From Apoderus coryli (lineage: Eukaryota > Arthropoda > Insecta > Coleoptera > Attelabidae): a stretch of 64,000 nt of DNA. Numbering within the stretch: position 1 is the stretch's first letter; each line of letters opens with the position of its first letter. Shown here in pieces: positions 34,196-45,764 of the stretch. Location: NCBI GenBank assembly GCA_911728435.2, contig OU452216.1, forward strand, positions 9,622,342-9,686,341, read 5' to 3'. A model generated the notes under the pieces. That model worked only from the letters and a program-made list of their open reading frames with translations. It was not told the origin of the DNA and ran no database searches. Made by a program: the position numbers and the translations under genes.

Positions 34196-34399
34196 CATAT
34201 TTTGTTTAATTAATTTACAATTTACAAATTAATCTTCTAGTTCATACTTTGTATGATACGTAAAATAAAGCTTTTTAAAAAATTATTTGGAGCCATTTAA
34301 CTTTTCTTTGTGACACTTTTTTCTAAAACGGCGAATGACAAAGTTACAGGGGGTACATTTATAACCGGCCACTTTAATAAGTTTCTATATTCGACCAAC

Positions 34400-35428
34400 A
34401 ACGCTCTATACCACAGAAAGCTCTATCTAATTGATGTATTTTTAACGCTCTGTACCACAGAAAGCTCTCGGACTTCGAAAATTTGCGATAAATCAAAAAC
34501 TCCTTTAAATATTTTTTTGAAATTGACCGATATGTTCTTTAAAAAGGTTATATTTTGACATAACCAATCTTTTTAAAAAAATATCCAGTGGCATGCTATA
34601 GGGGTTAGTGACAGTTTTAATCCCCCTATTTTTTTACGCCACTGGAATAAATATATCTTTTTTATTTTTTTTTTAAATTCCTTGTTCATTCTTGATTAAA
34701 AAAGTTTTAACATTTTATGGGTCTAAAGTAAACGGTTTTGCAGGAATTTGCCTCTAAACTAAAGTGCCTGGTAACATTACATAAATTTCGAAAATTTGCC
34801 ATAATTCAAAAACGCCATTAAATATTTTTTTAAAATTTCGTGACCGATATGTTCTTTAAAAAGGTCATATTTTGACATAAACGATCTTTTTAAAAAATAA
34901 ACCAGTGGCATGCTATAGGGGTTAGTGACACTTTTTATCCCCCTATTTTTTACGCCACTGGAATAAATATATTTTTTTAATTTTTTTAAATCCCCTGTTC
35001 ATTTTTGTTGAAAAAAGTAATAACATATGATGGGTCTAAAGTGAAGCGTTTTGCAGGAATTTTCCTGTAAACAAAAGTCTGCAAATAAAGTTGAAAGTAG
35101 GATCTTTTTTTAATTACTTGCAGACTTTCGTTTACAGGCAAATTCCTGCAAAACCGTTCACTGTAGAGCCACAAAATGTTTATACTTTTTTAAGCAAAAA
35201 TGAACAGGGAATTTAAAAAAAATAAAAAAATATATTTATTCCAGTGGCGTAAATAATAGGGGAAAAAAAAGTGTCACCAACCCCTATAGCATGCCACTGG
35301 TTAATTTTTTTAAAATATTGTTTATCTCAAAATATGACTTTTTTAAAGGACATAACGGTCACTGAATTTTAAGAAAATATTTATATGCGTTTTTGAATTA
35401 TGGAGCTTTTTGTAGTAGAGCGTACCCT
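34400..35428. mobile_element. Fold-back (long inverted repeat) element
   Basis: Three copies of a unit of about 310 bp: two in direct order (about 34400-34770 and 34770-35078) and one inverted (about 35105-35428). Each unit carries the ordered landmarks GCTCTnTACCACAGAAAGCTC or its variant, ATATGTTCTTTAAAAAGGT, CCAGTGGCATGCTATAGGGG, ACGCCACTGGAATAAATATA and TTGCAGGAATTTGCCT. The CCAGTGGC/GCCACTGG pair makes a small hairpin inside every unit. The centre between the second and third unit is TCTGCAAATAAAG...ACTTGCAGA. No coding frame. Confidence 0.8.
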
Positions 35429-36272
35429 GTATAAAAAAAAAAAGTACAATGTTTCCTACAAAATCCACAGGACTCTACATTATTAATTCAACGTCACATA
35501 AAAAATGATCTTAACAACAGCTCGCGCATAGTAGGACTAAATTATTCACTTCACATTATTATTACATGTCAAAAAGGTGATGACAATAGCTTTGGTGCCC
35601 CCGTTCTGGGCAAACATAAGAATATTACTTTTGGATGAGCGATGCCATTTAAAAGAGCCAGTTTAGGATAAGTAATGGCGCCCTGCGGTGCCGGCCCTGG
35701 ACAATAACCCCTAGGACATTATTGCTATCGTTGCACATCGACAGTAGACGCATCCGTTTTTAGATTCCAGCATAATGTGCCCATATTATACGATTAACCG
35801 CAATCGCATTATTACTATTTAGTGTATTTTATTGAATTTGTAGGCTCAACGTTATGTTCGTACTTAGCCAGTTGGTTGTTAATGTATTGTTGTTAAACAA
35901 AAATTAGGAATGAATTATTTGTGGCCACTTGAATTGGAAAACATGAGTTCATGAGAGCTTAAAGCGGAAGTGGTTCAAGAGCGGATTAAGTGGGAATAGA
36001 TTACAAGATAGGATTAGTTGTAGAAAGGTAAGTGTAATCAATTAAATAGCCTACATTAAAAAAGTACATGCTATTGTAAAAACACAATTATGATTTGTAA
36101 AAAGGCACTGACGATTTACAGGACTTTTAAAAAGTTTCCTGGGCTGTGTACAGTTGTTGTGATATTAGGCAGAAGTTAGGGTAGGTTCAAAATGGGTGGG
36201 TCTGTACTGGATCCTACACTGCGACCACCGAAGGTCTAATGTAATTTGGAAAAAGTGCTGTCTTCAAAATTA
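35429..36272. other. Non-coding stretch, possible conserved block
   Basis: 35590-35830 has a more balanced composition than its surroundings and lacks repeats, as expected for a conserved non-coding element. No specific binding sites are claimed. The rest is AT-rich. Confidence 0.35.
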
Positions 36273-36408
36273 TACAGTCATGGACAAAAATATCGAATAT
36301 TTCGAAATGTAAAAACACTTGGGTTAGGAAAACAATTTTATTTTAGTTCTTAAGTGATGTTTTATGAAAAGAACATTGTGAAAACAAAAAGGAATGCTAA
36401 ATGTGACA

Positions 36409-36747
36409 ATTAGGAATATTTACATTGAACTTATGAATCAAAATATTCAATAAAATTAGGAATATTTACATTGAACTTATGAATCAAAATATTCAATAAA
36501 ATTAGGAATATTTACATTGAACTTATCAATCAAAATATTGGATAAAATTAGGAATATTTACAATGAACTTAGCTAGTAAAATATTAAACAAAATTAGGAA
36601 TATTTACATTGAACTTGGCTATTAAAATATTCAATAAAATTAGGAATATTTACATCGAACTTATCAATGAAAATATTAGATAAAATTAGGAATATTTACA
36701 TTGTACTTATCAATCAAAATATTGGATAAAATTAGGAATATTTACAA
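36409..36747 (+). repeat. 46 bp tandem array inside the MITE
   Basis: Seven full units and a partial eighth start at 36409, 36455, 36501, 36547, 36593, 36639, 36685 and 36731, an exact 46 bp period. Each begins ATTAGGAATATTTACA and ends AAAATATTnnATAAA; units differ by a few substitutions. The array resumes on the far side of the inserted block with about three more units (38530-38665), one of them shortened. Confidence 0.95.
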
Positions 36748-37436
36748 TTTCCGATCGTTTCCGGAAAGGTCTATCAGAGATCACAAAAGATCTTCAAACG
36801 TGTTTTGGTTTAACGATGACTTGAGATCACAAAGAGACACATTACTTTTAATGCGGGAAACCTACAGCCGGACAGAGGCTCAGGATTCAAAGAGACAGAT
36901 TGCTGAGTTTCGTAGAGAATATCGCCGATATATAAGGAATGCTAAACTGGCGGCTCATGATCGGTTTATAGGGGAGTCTGGCAATCCTTCTAGGGCCTCA
37001 TGGCAGTTGATCAATACGTTACGTGGTAGGACCGAGCCGGGTCATGCTGGTAGGTGCTCCATTGCTCCTGACCAATTTAATTCATTTTTTGTTGGTGTGG
37101 CTCGAGATCTAATGGATAATCTGGCTAGCACTAATACCTCGTCTGAGCGGTACATGGGCCTTTGTGAAAGTGTATCGTCTTGGTTTTCCTGTTCTGAGAT
37201 CTCATATGTAGAGACGAGGGACATTATTTTCAAATTAAAAGACTCCCGTAGTAAGGACTATTATGGTATGAATTCTAAAATGATTAAACATATTTGCAAT
37301 ATCATAGTTTATCCGTTGACAAAGTTGTTTAACTGCTGTCTGACACGGGGGGTGTTTCCTGCGGATTTAAAAATATCCCGTGTGACACCAATTTATAAGA
37401 AGGGTGATACTGGTGACGTTAACAACTATTATCGAT
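36748..37436 (+). mobile_element. LINE fragment joined to a rosa transposon
   Basis: Open frame through VFWFNDDLRSQRDTLLLMRE, YRRYIRNAKLAAHDRFIGES and ASWQLINTLRGRTEPG, then LKDSRSKDYYGMNSKMIKHI and LKISRVTPIYKKGDTGDVNN. This is the endonuclease/RT linker and the first reverse-transcriptase motifs of an R1/jockey-type LINE. It breaks off within the NNYRPI motif and is followed directly by a minus-strand rosa transposon. The left edge abuts the 46 bp array. Confidence 0.85.
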
Positions 37437-38527
37437 TGTGTGCAGCTGTAGTTCACCAATGGCTTCACGAATATTGTCCTTTAAAGCGTCAATTGTCTCT
37501 GGCTTGTCGGCGTAACACTTATCTTTGACGGCACCCCACAAATAATAGTCCAACGGTGTCAAATCGCAGCTCCAAGGTGGCCAAACGACATCAGCTCTGC
37601 GGCTGATAATGCGATCTTCAAAAACAGGGCGCAAAACATAGAGTGTAGCTTCGGCTGTGTGGCACGTAGCGCCGTCCAGTTGAAACCAAATGTTGCCAAT
37701 ATCCTCCTCTTCAATTTTTGTGAACAAAAATTCGTTCAACATGGCCCGATAACGATCGCCATTGACTGTAACGGCCACTCCTTGCCAATGGCCCAATTAT
37801 GCCCCCGGACCAAAATCCGCACCAAACAGTGACTCGTTTTGGGTGCATCGGCTTTTCAATGTATGCGTGCGGGTTTTCTGTGCCTCAAATGCGACAATTT
37901 TGCTTGTCTACATACCCGCCAAGATCAAAATGAGCTTCATCTGAAAAGATGATTTTTTGGCAAAATCGGCATCTTCTGTAAGTCGATCGCAGGCCCACTG
38001 AGCGAAGCGAAAACGCATTGGATGGTCAGTTGGCCTCAACTCCTGAACCAATTGGACTTTGTATGGCGTCATACCAAGGTCTTTATGCAAAATTCGTCTC
38101 AATGATGTCCCCGAAATGTTCAATTGTTGAGACCGACGGTGAATTGATGTTGATGGCGCTTCACGCACACTTTCTGCCACAGCAGTAAATATTCTCGGGT
38201 GTACGCACTGTTTTTGGCTTTTCACGCTTTGGTTTATCGATGAGGATGCCAGTTTCTTTCACTTTTTTCACGAGATAACGAACATACGGAGCTGACGGTG
38301 GTTCCCTTCTTCCAAAATCCGTACGCAATTTTCGCACACATTCTGCAACATTACCATGATTTTCATAGTAATGTCGCAATATTTCCCAGCGTTGTTCAAG
38401 CGTATACACAACCATATTCGTTCAGCGGAAGGATAAAACGAATTATCTGTCAAATCAGACATGAGCTAAGTGTTACCCTTCACGAAATAAGCACTAGTTG
38501 AAAAAAAAAACGTTAGATGGTGGACCC
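37437..38527 (-). mobile_element. rosa-type (DD41D) transposon, 5' part
   Basis: The transposase starts at ATG 38415 (MVVYTLEQRWEILRHYYENH, helix-turn-helix domain), shifts frame near 38190 (TPENI to AVAESVREAPSTSIHRR), and again at the first catalytic Asp (around 37950). WFQLDGATCHTA and CDLTPLDYYLWG hold the second and third Asp with 41 residues between them. It breaks off at LQLHTIDN, about 35 codons before the usual end, where LINE sequence takes over. The 5' terminal repeat GGGTCCACCATCTAACG lies at 38527 and pairs with the 3' end of the copy at 14904. Confidence 0.85.
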
Positions 38528-38687
38528 GATATCAAAATATTTGATAAAATTAGTAATATTTACCATGAACTTAGCTATTAAAATTAGGAATATTTACATT
38601 GAACTTATCAATCAAAATATTCGATAAAATTAGGAATATTTACACTGAACTAAACTATCAAAATGTTCGATATTTTTGTCCATCGTG

Positions 38688-40671
38688 TAGCAAAACTGTA
38701 ACATAAAATCTATTAATGAAAAAATATACAGGGTGTTAGGTTTTACCAATTAAAATTCATTATTTAATTAAATGCATGTTTTAAATAATTCCACGTTTTT
38801 GCATAAAAAAAAAAAGTAAAAATCGCCGCTACGATGAAAAAGTTCACCCTCAAGTAACTTGAGATGACATCGTATGTAGTTTCGTTTATACACGCCTAAT
38901 TTGCCTCAATCTGAGTTAAATTCAACATGACTTCAACCTTATATTCCTTTTTCCTATTTATTTATCTTCAAGGTGGTCGTTCTGTTATGTCGCCTTTATA
39001 TACCTAACTTCTCATATAACTTCAATCATATACCTATATAAGTCAGGTGTTTTTTTATCTACTTTTATCATAAACGTATCCTGTATAGAATCTATCCGTC
39101 TTAAAAATATTTGTATCTGTATTCGCCATTGACGTACTTTTGTTCGTCGAGAATTCATAAAGCCACGCATGATGTTTTTACCTTCACGATATGATTTTTC
39201 TTGATCAACAAAAAGTTGACCAACTTTGTGTTTTGCAAAATCCTAAAGTCAATGTTCTGAAATATCTACACCTCTGTGATTTGTGACATTATATCTATGC
39301 AACAAAAATGCATAGGTACCCCACCTTTTGCGTTGCAACAAACTGGTTGAGTATCAGGTATCGCGCCGTGTCGAATTACAGGCTTTCCACATTGACTTGC
39401 GGTTAATTCTAATGGGATTTTTTGCATACTTGTTATCTGTTGATCTTGAATTAGATATTAATTAATTTTGCCTATATTTACTCTAGATTGCTTGAGTATT
39501 AAACAGTATATTGTCATGACTAATTAGTTGTCAGTTTCCAAGAAAGATTTCTAAATAATTATACCCTTTACTGATTTTTTACTTTGCTAAGTTTTACGCT
39601 ACTTTGGGTGCAACTTCAACTCACTCACTTATATGCTGACACTTACGAAAGAAAAACACATTTTACCACTTCAAAAAACATTTATTTATTTATAAAAATG
39701 TTTGCACTTAGTTTGCATAATATATTTTCCAAAATAAATTATACTTCTAATAATTTAAAAAATATATAAAAAGGCAAAACAACAAAGAAATAAAAATGAA
39801 AATAAAATTTTTGTTACCCTGCTTTTTGGAGAACATTATTTCAGCATCATGTTTTATATAATTTCAGCAAATATTTCCATACAAAAGAAAAACATAAATC
39901 ACTGCAAAATACTATCAAAAATATCTGTCTATTGTCATTGAACGTATTATTAGTATCTAGAAGCACTTCAACAAGAAAAGCACACAACATTTTCAGCAAA
40001 AAAGACGTACATTACAACATCAAACATATATTTTATATGTGGAATCCCATTCAATATTTTTGGCTAATAATAGGGGTATTAGGATAGCGTTTATCGTTCA
40101 TAATGTAGTTTTATTTGATTTGTAAAGGTGGTATAGTCACATAACATATTAGAGTACCCTTCAGAAATAAATTACCCATAACGCTCAGGTATAAATTCGA
40201 TGGCTTGAGAGACTTTTCATCAATGGAGCTCTATGTTAACATATGTTTAGTTATTGTGTATTGATAGTTTTATTTATACGAAAATGTAGTACTACGTTCG
40301 GGATGTCAGTAGGAAGTTTTTTTTGTTGTGATTTATGTGAAATTTTGGCAATTCTATGTTGTATTATTATATGGTGGATTATTAGTGTTAGGGGTGTTGT
40401 GGTAGGATGAATTTTTATTTATTTAAATACATTTAACAATATTACACTCTTTATTTATATAAAATTATCGCAAGATTTGAATTAGATTATGCAGTAAAGT
40501 GTTAGCAACTTTAAAAACGTAACAAATCGACACCTGACAGTTTAGGGTTAGTAAGAATGGAGAACAACGTGTCTTTATTATTCAACAATATTTCAAAAAC
40601 AATGAAAGCTTGGCGGCCACAGTTTCATACCAAATATGGTCGGATTTAGAGAATAAAAATATAAGTAAATA
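38688..40671. other. AT-rich non-coding stretch
   Basis: No gene recognised over about 2 kb. A TACAGGGTGTTAGG sequence near 38728 resembles a common insect MITE end but has no visible partner. Confidence 0.45.
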
Positions 40672-40756
40672 CGAGGGTTTCCTTTTATATTGCGGGATTT
40701 GGCAACCCTGGTGTTGCAATCGGGCAACTGAGAGCTCTATCGTAAAGTTGGACATG

Positions 40757-43321
40757 TTCGTGAGTGATAAGGACATTTTACTTGATTGTCATGGTGTTGG
40801 TGAATTGTCTGATCACCATATGACTTATTGTGATCTCAATATTATTAAAACCTAAGGTTGTCCCTAGGATTGTGAAATACAGAGATTTCAGTAACTTCAA
40901 TTTGCAGGATTTTCTTGACTACTTGTATAACCATCCCTGGGATAGTATTTTTTATGAAAATTCCATAGAAAATAAGATATTGTGTTTGAACAATTTTATT
41001 CTTGATTCATTTGATAGACATGCACCTGTGAGACATGCAAGGATTACTAAACCTAAAGCACCGTGGCTCAACTCCAATCTCAGAATATTTATGCGTCAAA
41101 GAGATTTAGCTTTGCAGACTTACAAACGTACTAGATGCGAATTGAATTGGATTAGGTACAAGCAATTGAGAAATTTGACCTTGTCTAAAATTAGACAGGC
41201 AAAAAAACTTTACTTGGATCGTCTTTCAGGTGAAAATAATTCACGTAAGACGTGGAGTGCCCTCAAGGGGATGAACATTGCCAAGGTTGGAAATGTTGAG
41301 CTACCGGCTGTGTTGTCTAATGCCGAGCAGATTAATTTGCATTTCGCGCAGTTCTTGCAGGGTAAATCTGATGAAGTATGTTCTAGTAAAATAAATTATT
41401 ACTTAAATCATTTATATAGCGATAATTGTAAATATTCTCTTGTTATGACCACGGAATTTGAAGTTAATAAGATACTTCATGGCATTGAAACCAGTGCGGT
41501 GGGTGCGGACGGAATCTCTGCTACTATGCTGAAATATTGTTCTCCTTTCATTGACAAGTACATAGTTCATATCATTAACTCTTGTATTGCGGTTTGTTTC
41601 TTTCCTGATTCATGGAAGATGTCATTTGGATTGCCTTTGTCGAGGAAATCGAATCTGACTACACTGAATGACCTAAGAATAATTAGTATTCTTCCGGCTA
41701 TTTCTAAAGTTTTCGAGAGAATTCTTTATAACCAAGTTAATTCTTATTTGGACCTTCACTCCCTATTACCCCATTGTCAGCATGGCTTTAGGACGGGCCA
41801 TAGTACGGCTATTCCATTGGCTAAGGTTACTGATGACGTTATCAGAGCTCGTGATGGAAATAAGAATACATCTGTTGTACTGTTGGATTTTTCTAGGGCT
41901 TTTGACACTATCAATCACAGATTGTTAATAGCTAAACTGAAGTTTTACGGTTTCGATGATGCGTCTTTGTCCTTATTTAATTCATATTTATCCTTAAGAA
42001 AACAAAGGGTTTACCATAATGGCCAGTTTTCGACGGTGTCGGAGATTACATCTGGTGTGCCACAGGGTTCAATTCTGGGGCCTCTGTTATTTTTAATTTA
42101 TACCTCAGAAATTTTGAGTTCATTAAGTCATTGTAGTATACAGGCTTTTGCGGATGATACACAGGTTTATTACTCTTTTCAGACGGATGATTGTGTTGAG
42201 GCCTGCCAGAGAGTTAATGCTGACATTGATGTTCTATATTCACTTTCCACCGATCATAATTTAAAATTGAATCCATTAAAATCGCATATGTTGCTGTATA
42301 GTAATAGAAATGATTCTGAATATCTTAAAGAAAATTTTAAAGTTATGATTAATAACAGTGTTGTCCAGTGTGTTTCTTCTGCAAGGAACTTAGGTGTTAT
42401 CACAGACACTGATTTAAGATGTCGTGAGCATGTAAAGAACATGTTGCGGAAGTCATTTTCCACTTTGAAACTTCTGTATTCGCATAGACATGTTTTGAAC
42501 GTTAAGCTCAAGCGTACTCTCTGTGAATCACTGATTTTATCCAATTTTAATTACTGTGATTTTGTTTACGGTACCATGTTAGACGTTTTTGATAGAAGAC
42601 GTATTCAGGGAGTACAAAATTGCTGTGCTAGGTTTGTTGCGGGTCTTAGGAAGTTTGATCGTGTTCCTCAAGCGATTCGTGATATGAATTGGCTTAGAAT
42701 GGAAGACCGTCGTCTCCATCACCTGGCTACGTTTATTTTTAAATTACTTCATAATTCTAATGCTCCTTTTGATATTAAAAGTAAGCTTGTGTCCAGGAGA
42801 GATGTACATGACATTAATGTTCGCCATTTTGATAGACTTACAATGCTACATAATAGAACTTCATTGTTTCAGAGAAGTTTTACTTATAATGCCATCAGAT
42901 TATATAATACCATTCCCAGTGAGTTCAGGGGGTTGAGTCCTAATACATTTAAGAGTCGTTATAAGCTACACCTACTAAATAAACCGTGAAACGTTAAATA
43001 CGTCCATTGTATTTCGAATTTAATTGTTTTAATTTGTTTTTTTCCCTTTCTCTTTTGGCTACTGTCCATGGGAGATGGAGTTGCGTGGGCTTTGCCTAAT
43101 ATGTTATATTAATTAAATTCATATGTTTTTGTTTTCTTCTTTTTTGCATTTTTATGTTTCTTTCTGTTAAGTTGTTTTGGCTGCTTCTAAGGTTAAGTAG
43201 AGTAACTTTAAGCTAGACTTCGCCTTTTTAGTGGTCGTGTGTGTTTTTTGCTTGGGTGCTTCCCAACATGAATGTATTTAGTTTGCAAATAAAGACGATT
43301 TATTATTATTATTATTATTAT
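40757..43321 (+). mobile_element. LINE inserted in the mariner leader
   Basis: Starts within the last endonuclease motif (GVGELSDHHMTYCDLN), so it is 5' truncated; a one-base loss near 40850 separates this from the main frame. The 3' end has an untranslated region of about 300 bp and finishes in an ATT-repeat tail (43302-43321), like CR1/I-type LINEs rather than a poly(A) tail. It is the best-preserved retrotransposon in the window. Confidence 0.9.
40830..42989 (+). CDS. LINE reverse transcriptase, 719 codons
   Basis: RNA-directed DNA polymerase used for target-primed reverse transcription. The linker contains KAPWLNSNLRIFMRQRDLAL. RT motifs in order: LRIISILPAISKVFERILYN, HGFRTGHSTAIPLAKV, VVLLDFSRAFDTINHRLLIA (around residue 352), TSGVPQGSILGPLLFLIY (around 409) and QAFADDTQVYYS with the catalytic Asp pair at 442-443. 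Thumb ARNLGVITDTDLRCREHVK and the C-terminal end LLNKP are intact. No stop interrupts the polymerase. The upstream endonuclease is missing, so the protein is incomplete; the Met at 40830 is simply the first available and overlaps a frame break. Confidence 0.85.
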   Translation: MISILLKPKVVPRIVKYRDFSNFNLQDFLDYLYNHPWDSIFYENSIENKILCLNNFILDSFDRHAPVRHARITKPKAPWLNSNLRIFMRQRDLALQTYKRTRCELNWIRYKQLRNLTLSKIRQAKKLYLDRLSGENNSRKTWSALKGMNIAKVGNVELPAVLSNAEQINLHFAQFLQGKSDEVCSSKINYYLNHLYSDNCKYSLVMTTEFEVNKILHGIETSAVGADGISATMLKYCSPFIDKYIVHIINSCIAVCFFPDSWKMSFGLPLSRKSNLTTLNDLRIISILPAISKVFERILYNQVNSYLDLHSLLPHCQHGFRTGHSTAIPLAKVTDDVIRARDGNKNTSVVLLDFSRAFDTINHRLLIAKLKFYGFDDASLSLFNSYLSLRKQRVYHNGQFSTVSEITSGVPQGSILGPLLFLIYTSEILSSLSHCSIQAFADDTQVYYSFQTDDCVEACQRVNADIDVLYSLSTDHNLKLNPLKSHMLLYSNRNDSEYLKENFKVMINNSVVQCVSSARNLGVITDTDLRCREHVKNMLRKSFSTLKLLYSHRHVLNVKLKRTLCESLILSNFNYCDFVYGTMLDVFDRRRIQGVQNCCARFVAGLRKFDRVPQAIRDMNWLRMEDRRLHHLATFIFKLLHNSNAPFDIKSKLVSRRDVHDINVRHFDRLTMLHNRTSLFQRSFTYNAIRLYNTIPSEFRGLSPNTFKSRYKLHLLNKP

Positions 43322-43468
43322 TTTGAACGTTTTGACATACGAGCGCTATTTGTGTTGTTTCCAGTAACTTAAAAGATTCATCTCGGCCCAAAAATGGAAT
43401 TAAATTGTTAACATTTTCGTGCGATTATTTTTTACAACTTTTGACCTGGATTAACTCAGCAACAGTGC

Positions 43469-43972
43469 ATGGATGAACTTAATTCAATTTTTGGCGATGA
43501 CGCTCCATCAATGACCAGTGTTTATCGATGGTATGGTGAATTCAATCGTGGTCGTAGTTCACTCCAATTAGAATTTCGTGAAGGTCGTCAAAAATCAGTT
43601 GCTGTTCGGAAAACCATTGATGCTGTGCGCGAACTGATATTGCACGATCGTCATGTGACCTATCAAGAGATTGAGACAACCTTAGGCATTAGTGGGACCA
43701 GCATACATTCAATATTGCATAAACATTTGACTGGCAAAAAAAATTTTTTGAGCACCCAAAACTTCGATTTGTTGAGTCATCCGCCGTGTAGTCCTGACTT
43801 GGCACCGAATGACTTCGTTTTATTCCCGTACGTAAAAAACAAACTGAGAGGTCAACGTTTTTCGACACTTGAAGAAGCGGTTGCTGCTTTCAGAATGCAT
43901 GTTTTGGAGATACTCAATCAGAGTGGCAAAAGTGCTTCGACAATTGGTTCAAACGCATGCAAAAGTGTATAG
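43469..43972 (+). pseudogene. mariner transposase with in-frame catalytic deletion
   Basis: Residues 1 to about 92 are the DNA-binding region: FGDDAPSMTSVYRWYGEFNR and ELILHDRHVTYQEIETTLGI, both helix-turn-helix-like. Directly after ILHKHLTGKK the frame jumps to FLSTQNFDLLSHPPCSPDLA, near the third Asp, so the first two catalytic Asp and about 150 residues are deleted without losing the frame. It ends after a shift at KSV. Upstream, a stop follows the original start (MELNC). It cannot catalyse transposition but could still bind mariner ends. Confidence 0.8.
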
Positions 43973-44029
43973 ATCTTCATGGAGAATCTTTTGAAAAACA
44001 ATAAAATGATTTATAAAAGACAATCCTCG

Positions 44030-45401
44030 TAGATTTCTAACTCTATTGGGCAATAAAGCTTTGTTTAATTAACACCACTTTATAGAGCATCTTCCTAACC
44101 TAATATAGAATCAAACAAATTTTGCCATCAAACATATAAATCTCGTCCCGATATAAATCTACTATATATATTCGTGCATTTCCCTTTTCCTGTTATAGAG
44201 CCAGAAAAACTAAGACCTCAGATGTAGACGTTTCACAATCCATTTAGTGCCAAACCAATTTGTATGTTTCATTCCACATGTAAGGTTATTACAAAATAGA
44301 ACTATTGGTAACGTACCTACAAATATCTCGATTAGGTGTTCATTTTGTTTGATACGGCTCTATGCGCTTCATTTGTTGGTCACTGATCCGGACCTATTTG
44401 CGCTCGAGGACTCTTCAGAGAATGAGTGTGTGTATAGTAGAGAGAAGTTCGATGTGCATTCCGTTTCCTCTATTTATTTACTTTGTGGGTGTTTATGTAT
44501 TATGTGTGTTTAACCTTATTGGCGTTAAACTGAATAAATCGCACTTTACTTCGTATACAGGCTGTCATCGTTAGCAAAACGAAGCATCCTTTCTTGCCAT
44601 ATCAATTTCCTTTTAATATTTTGCTCAATCAAACATTGTTAAGTAATACCAAAAAAAAAACACATTATTTCAGATAAAACAATACCAGCAAGTAGTGGAA
44701 GGAGAAAGGTGTATAAAATAATAAAAATCACTTAAATAGATCTACACATATCAACAATTACATGTCCCTTAAATGGTTGAATAAATCCAAATAAAAATAT
44801 GTTTTTGTCCTATCGATTAACTAAGTATAATACCTCAATACACCCTACCACCACATTAACTTACGTTTTAATAAATAATAAATGATTCTCTTTTATAGTT
44901 ATGATTATATTTTGATGAAATAACAAACAATAGTCCAGATAAACATGAACAACGATGTACGTAAACCGAATGGCAAAATATCGACGGGATGGATAAAAAT
45001 AATGCGATCATTACAATCGGTTTAAGACCATTTTCTTCTTTGTGCCATGACCATCGAATTAGAAAATGCGATCGGTAAATGTTTGTACAATCAGATTCTT
45101 TGCCATTCTTTGTATTTTGCGGCGTTTTTTATTTGGGGTGGTTTATGAAGAATGTCTACATACATGTATTACCACATATGGTACCTACAAGTAAATTTTA
45201 TTGTATTTAGGGGTTGTTTTTAATAAGAAGGAATTTGGGTAAAATATTGACAGCTATGGGAAATCTGAATATTTCTTTATATTTTAAGATTAATTGTTGT
45301 TTTTATTTGTTTTCTTTTTTTTTTTTTTTTTGTTAAAACCTTATTTATTTTAAGTAAATGTTTTTCTTTTGCAAATAAATGATTATTATGATTTTCAGTA
45401 G
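44030..45401. other. Non-coding stretch
   Basis: No gene recognised. 44960-45100 is somewhat less repetitive (GCGATCATTACAATCGG) and might be conserved, unverified. A T-run lies near 45310-45330. Confidence 0.4.
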
Positions 45402-45764
45402 TACCCCTAGGGTCTTGATAATACTGAGATAATTTTGTCATAGAGAATGCCGAAAGCGTGTTGCTTGATAATATTATCCTTGAGCAACTCGCTTGAAGGA
45501 TTCTCTATGACAAAATTTTGAGTATTTATCAAGGCCCGAGGAGTATTCGATAATATAATTTTGTACTTTATAGATATCAAAAATTTGATTGTCAATCTGA
45601 TTTTCGATACAAAATGTATTAGTTTTAATCAAACAAATATTATTCATTTTTATTTAAAACTACAGTTGTGAAAAGTACAATTGGTAAATGTTAAATTGGA
45701 AGAAGAGTTTGCTGAAGTTGACGGATTGTTAATTTCCACTGTTGAAGAAATTCCTCACATGGTG
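45402..45764 (-). mobile_element. Recombinase element copy C: hairpin plus tail only
   Basis: Carries the complete 144 bp terminal hairpin (45402-45545), the 3' leader and the last 35 or so codons of the recombinase (GISSTVEINNPSTSANSSSN to the FTNC tail), then stops abruptly at 45764 inside coding sequence. It differs from copy B by a few bases in the hairpin and lacks the rest of the gene. Confidence 0.85.

Larger units (their letters stand above)
36275..38687. mobile_element. Tc1-type MITE with internal minisatellite, interrupted
   Basis: Terminal inverted repeats: left CAGTCATGGACAAAAATATC, right (reverse complement) CACGATGGACAAAAATATCG, sharing TGGACAAAAATATCGAA, with TA on both sides as target duplication. 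The interior is largely a tandem array of a 46 bp unit. A chimeric LINE/rosa block of about 1.78 kb (36748-38527) splits the array; without it the element would be about 630 bp. The ends and TA suggest mobilisation by a Tc1-like transposase, which the element does not encode. Confidence 0.85.
40672..44029 (+). mobile_element. mariner split by a LINE insertion
   Basis: TA-flanked ends: left CGAGGGTTTCCTTTTATATT at 40672, right TTTATAAAAGACAATCCTCG at 44029. The left leader runs to CGTAAAGTTGGACAT (about 40756). Mariner sequence resumes at GAACGTTTTGACATACGAGC (about 43323). Comparison with the leader at 5384 shows about 21 bp lost at the insertion point rather than a target duplication. The transposase remnant is at 43469-43972. 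Confidence 0.85.

Noticed and set aside
36409..38687. CRISPR-like regular repeats
   Set aside because: The 46 bp units are directly adjacent with no unique spacers, in an insect genome and inside a transposon with inverted ends.
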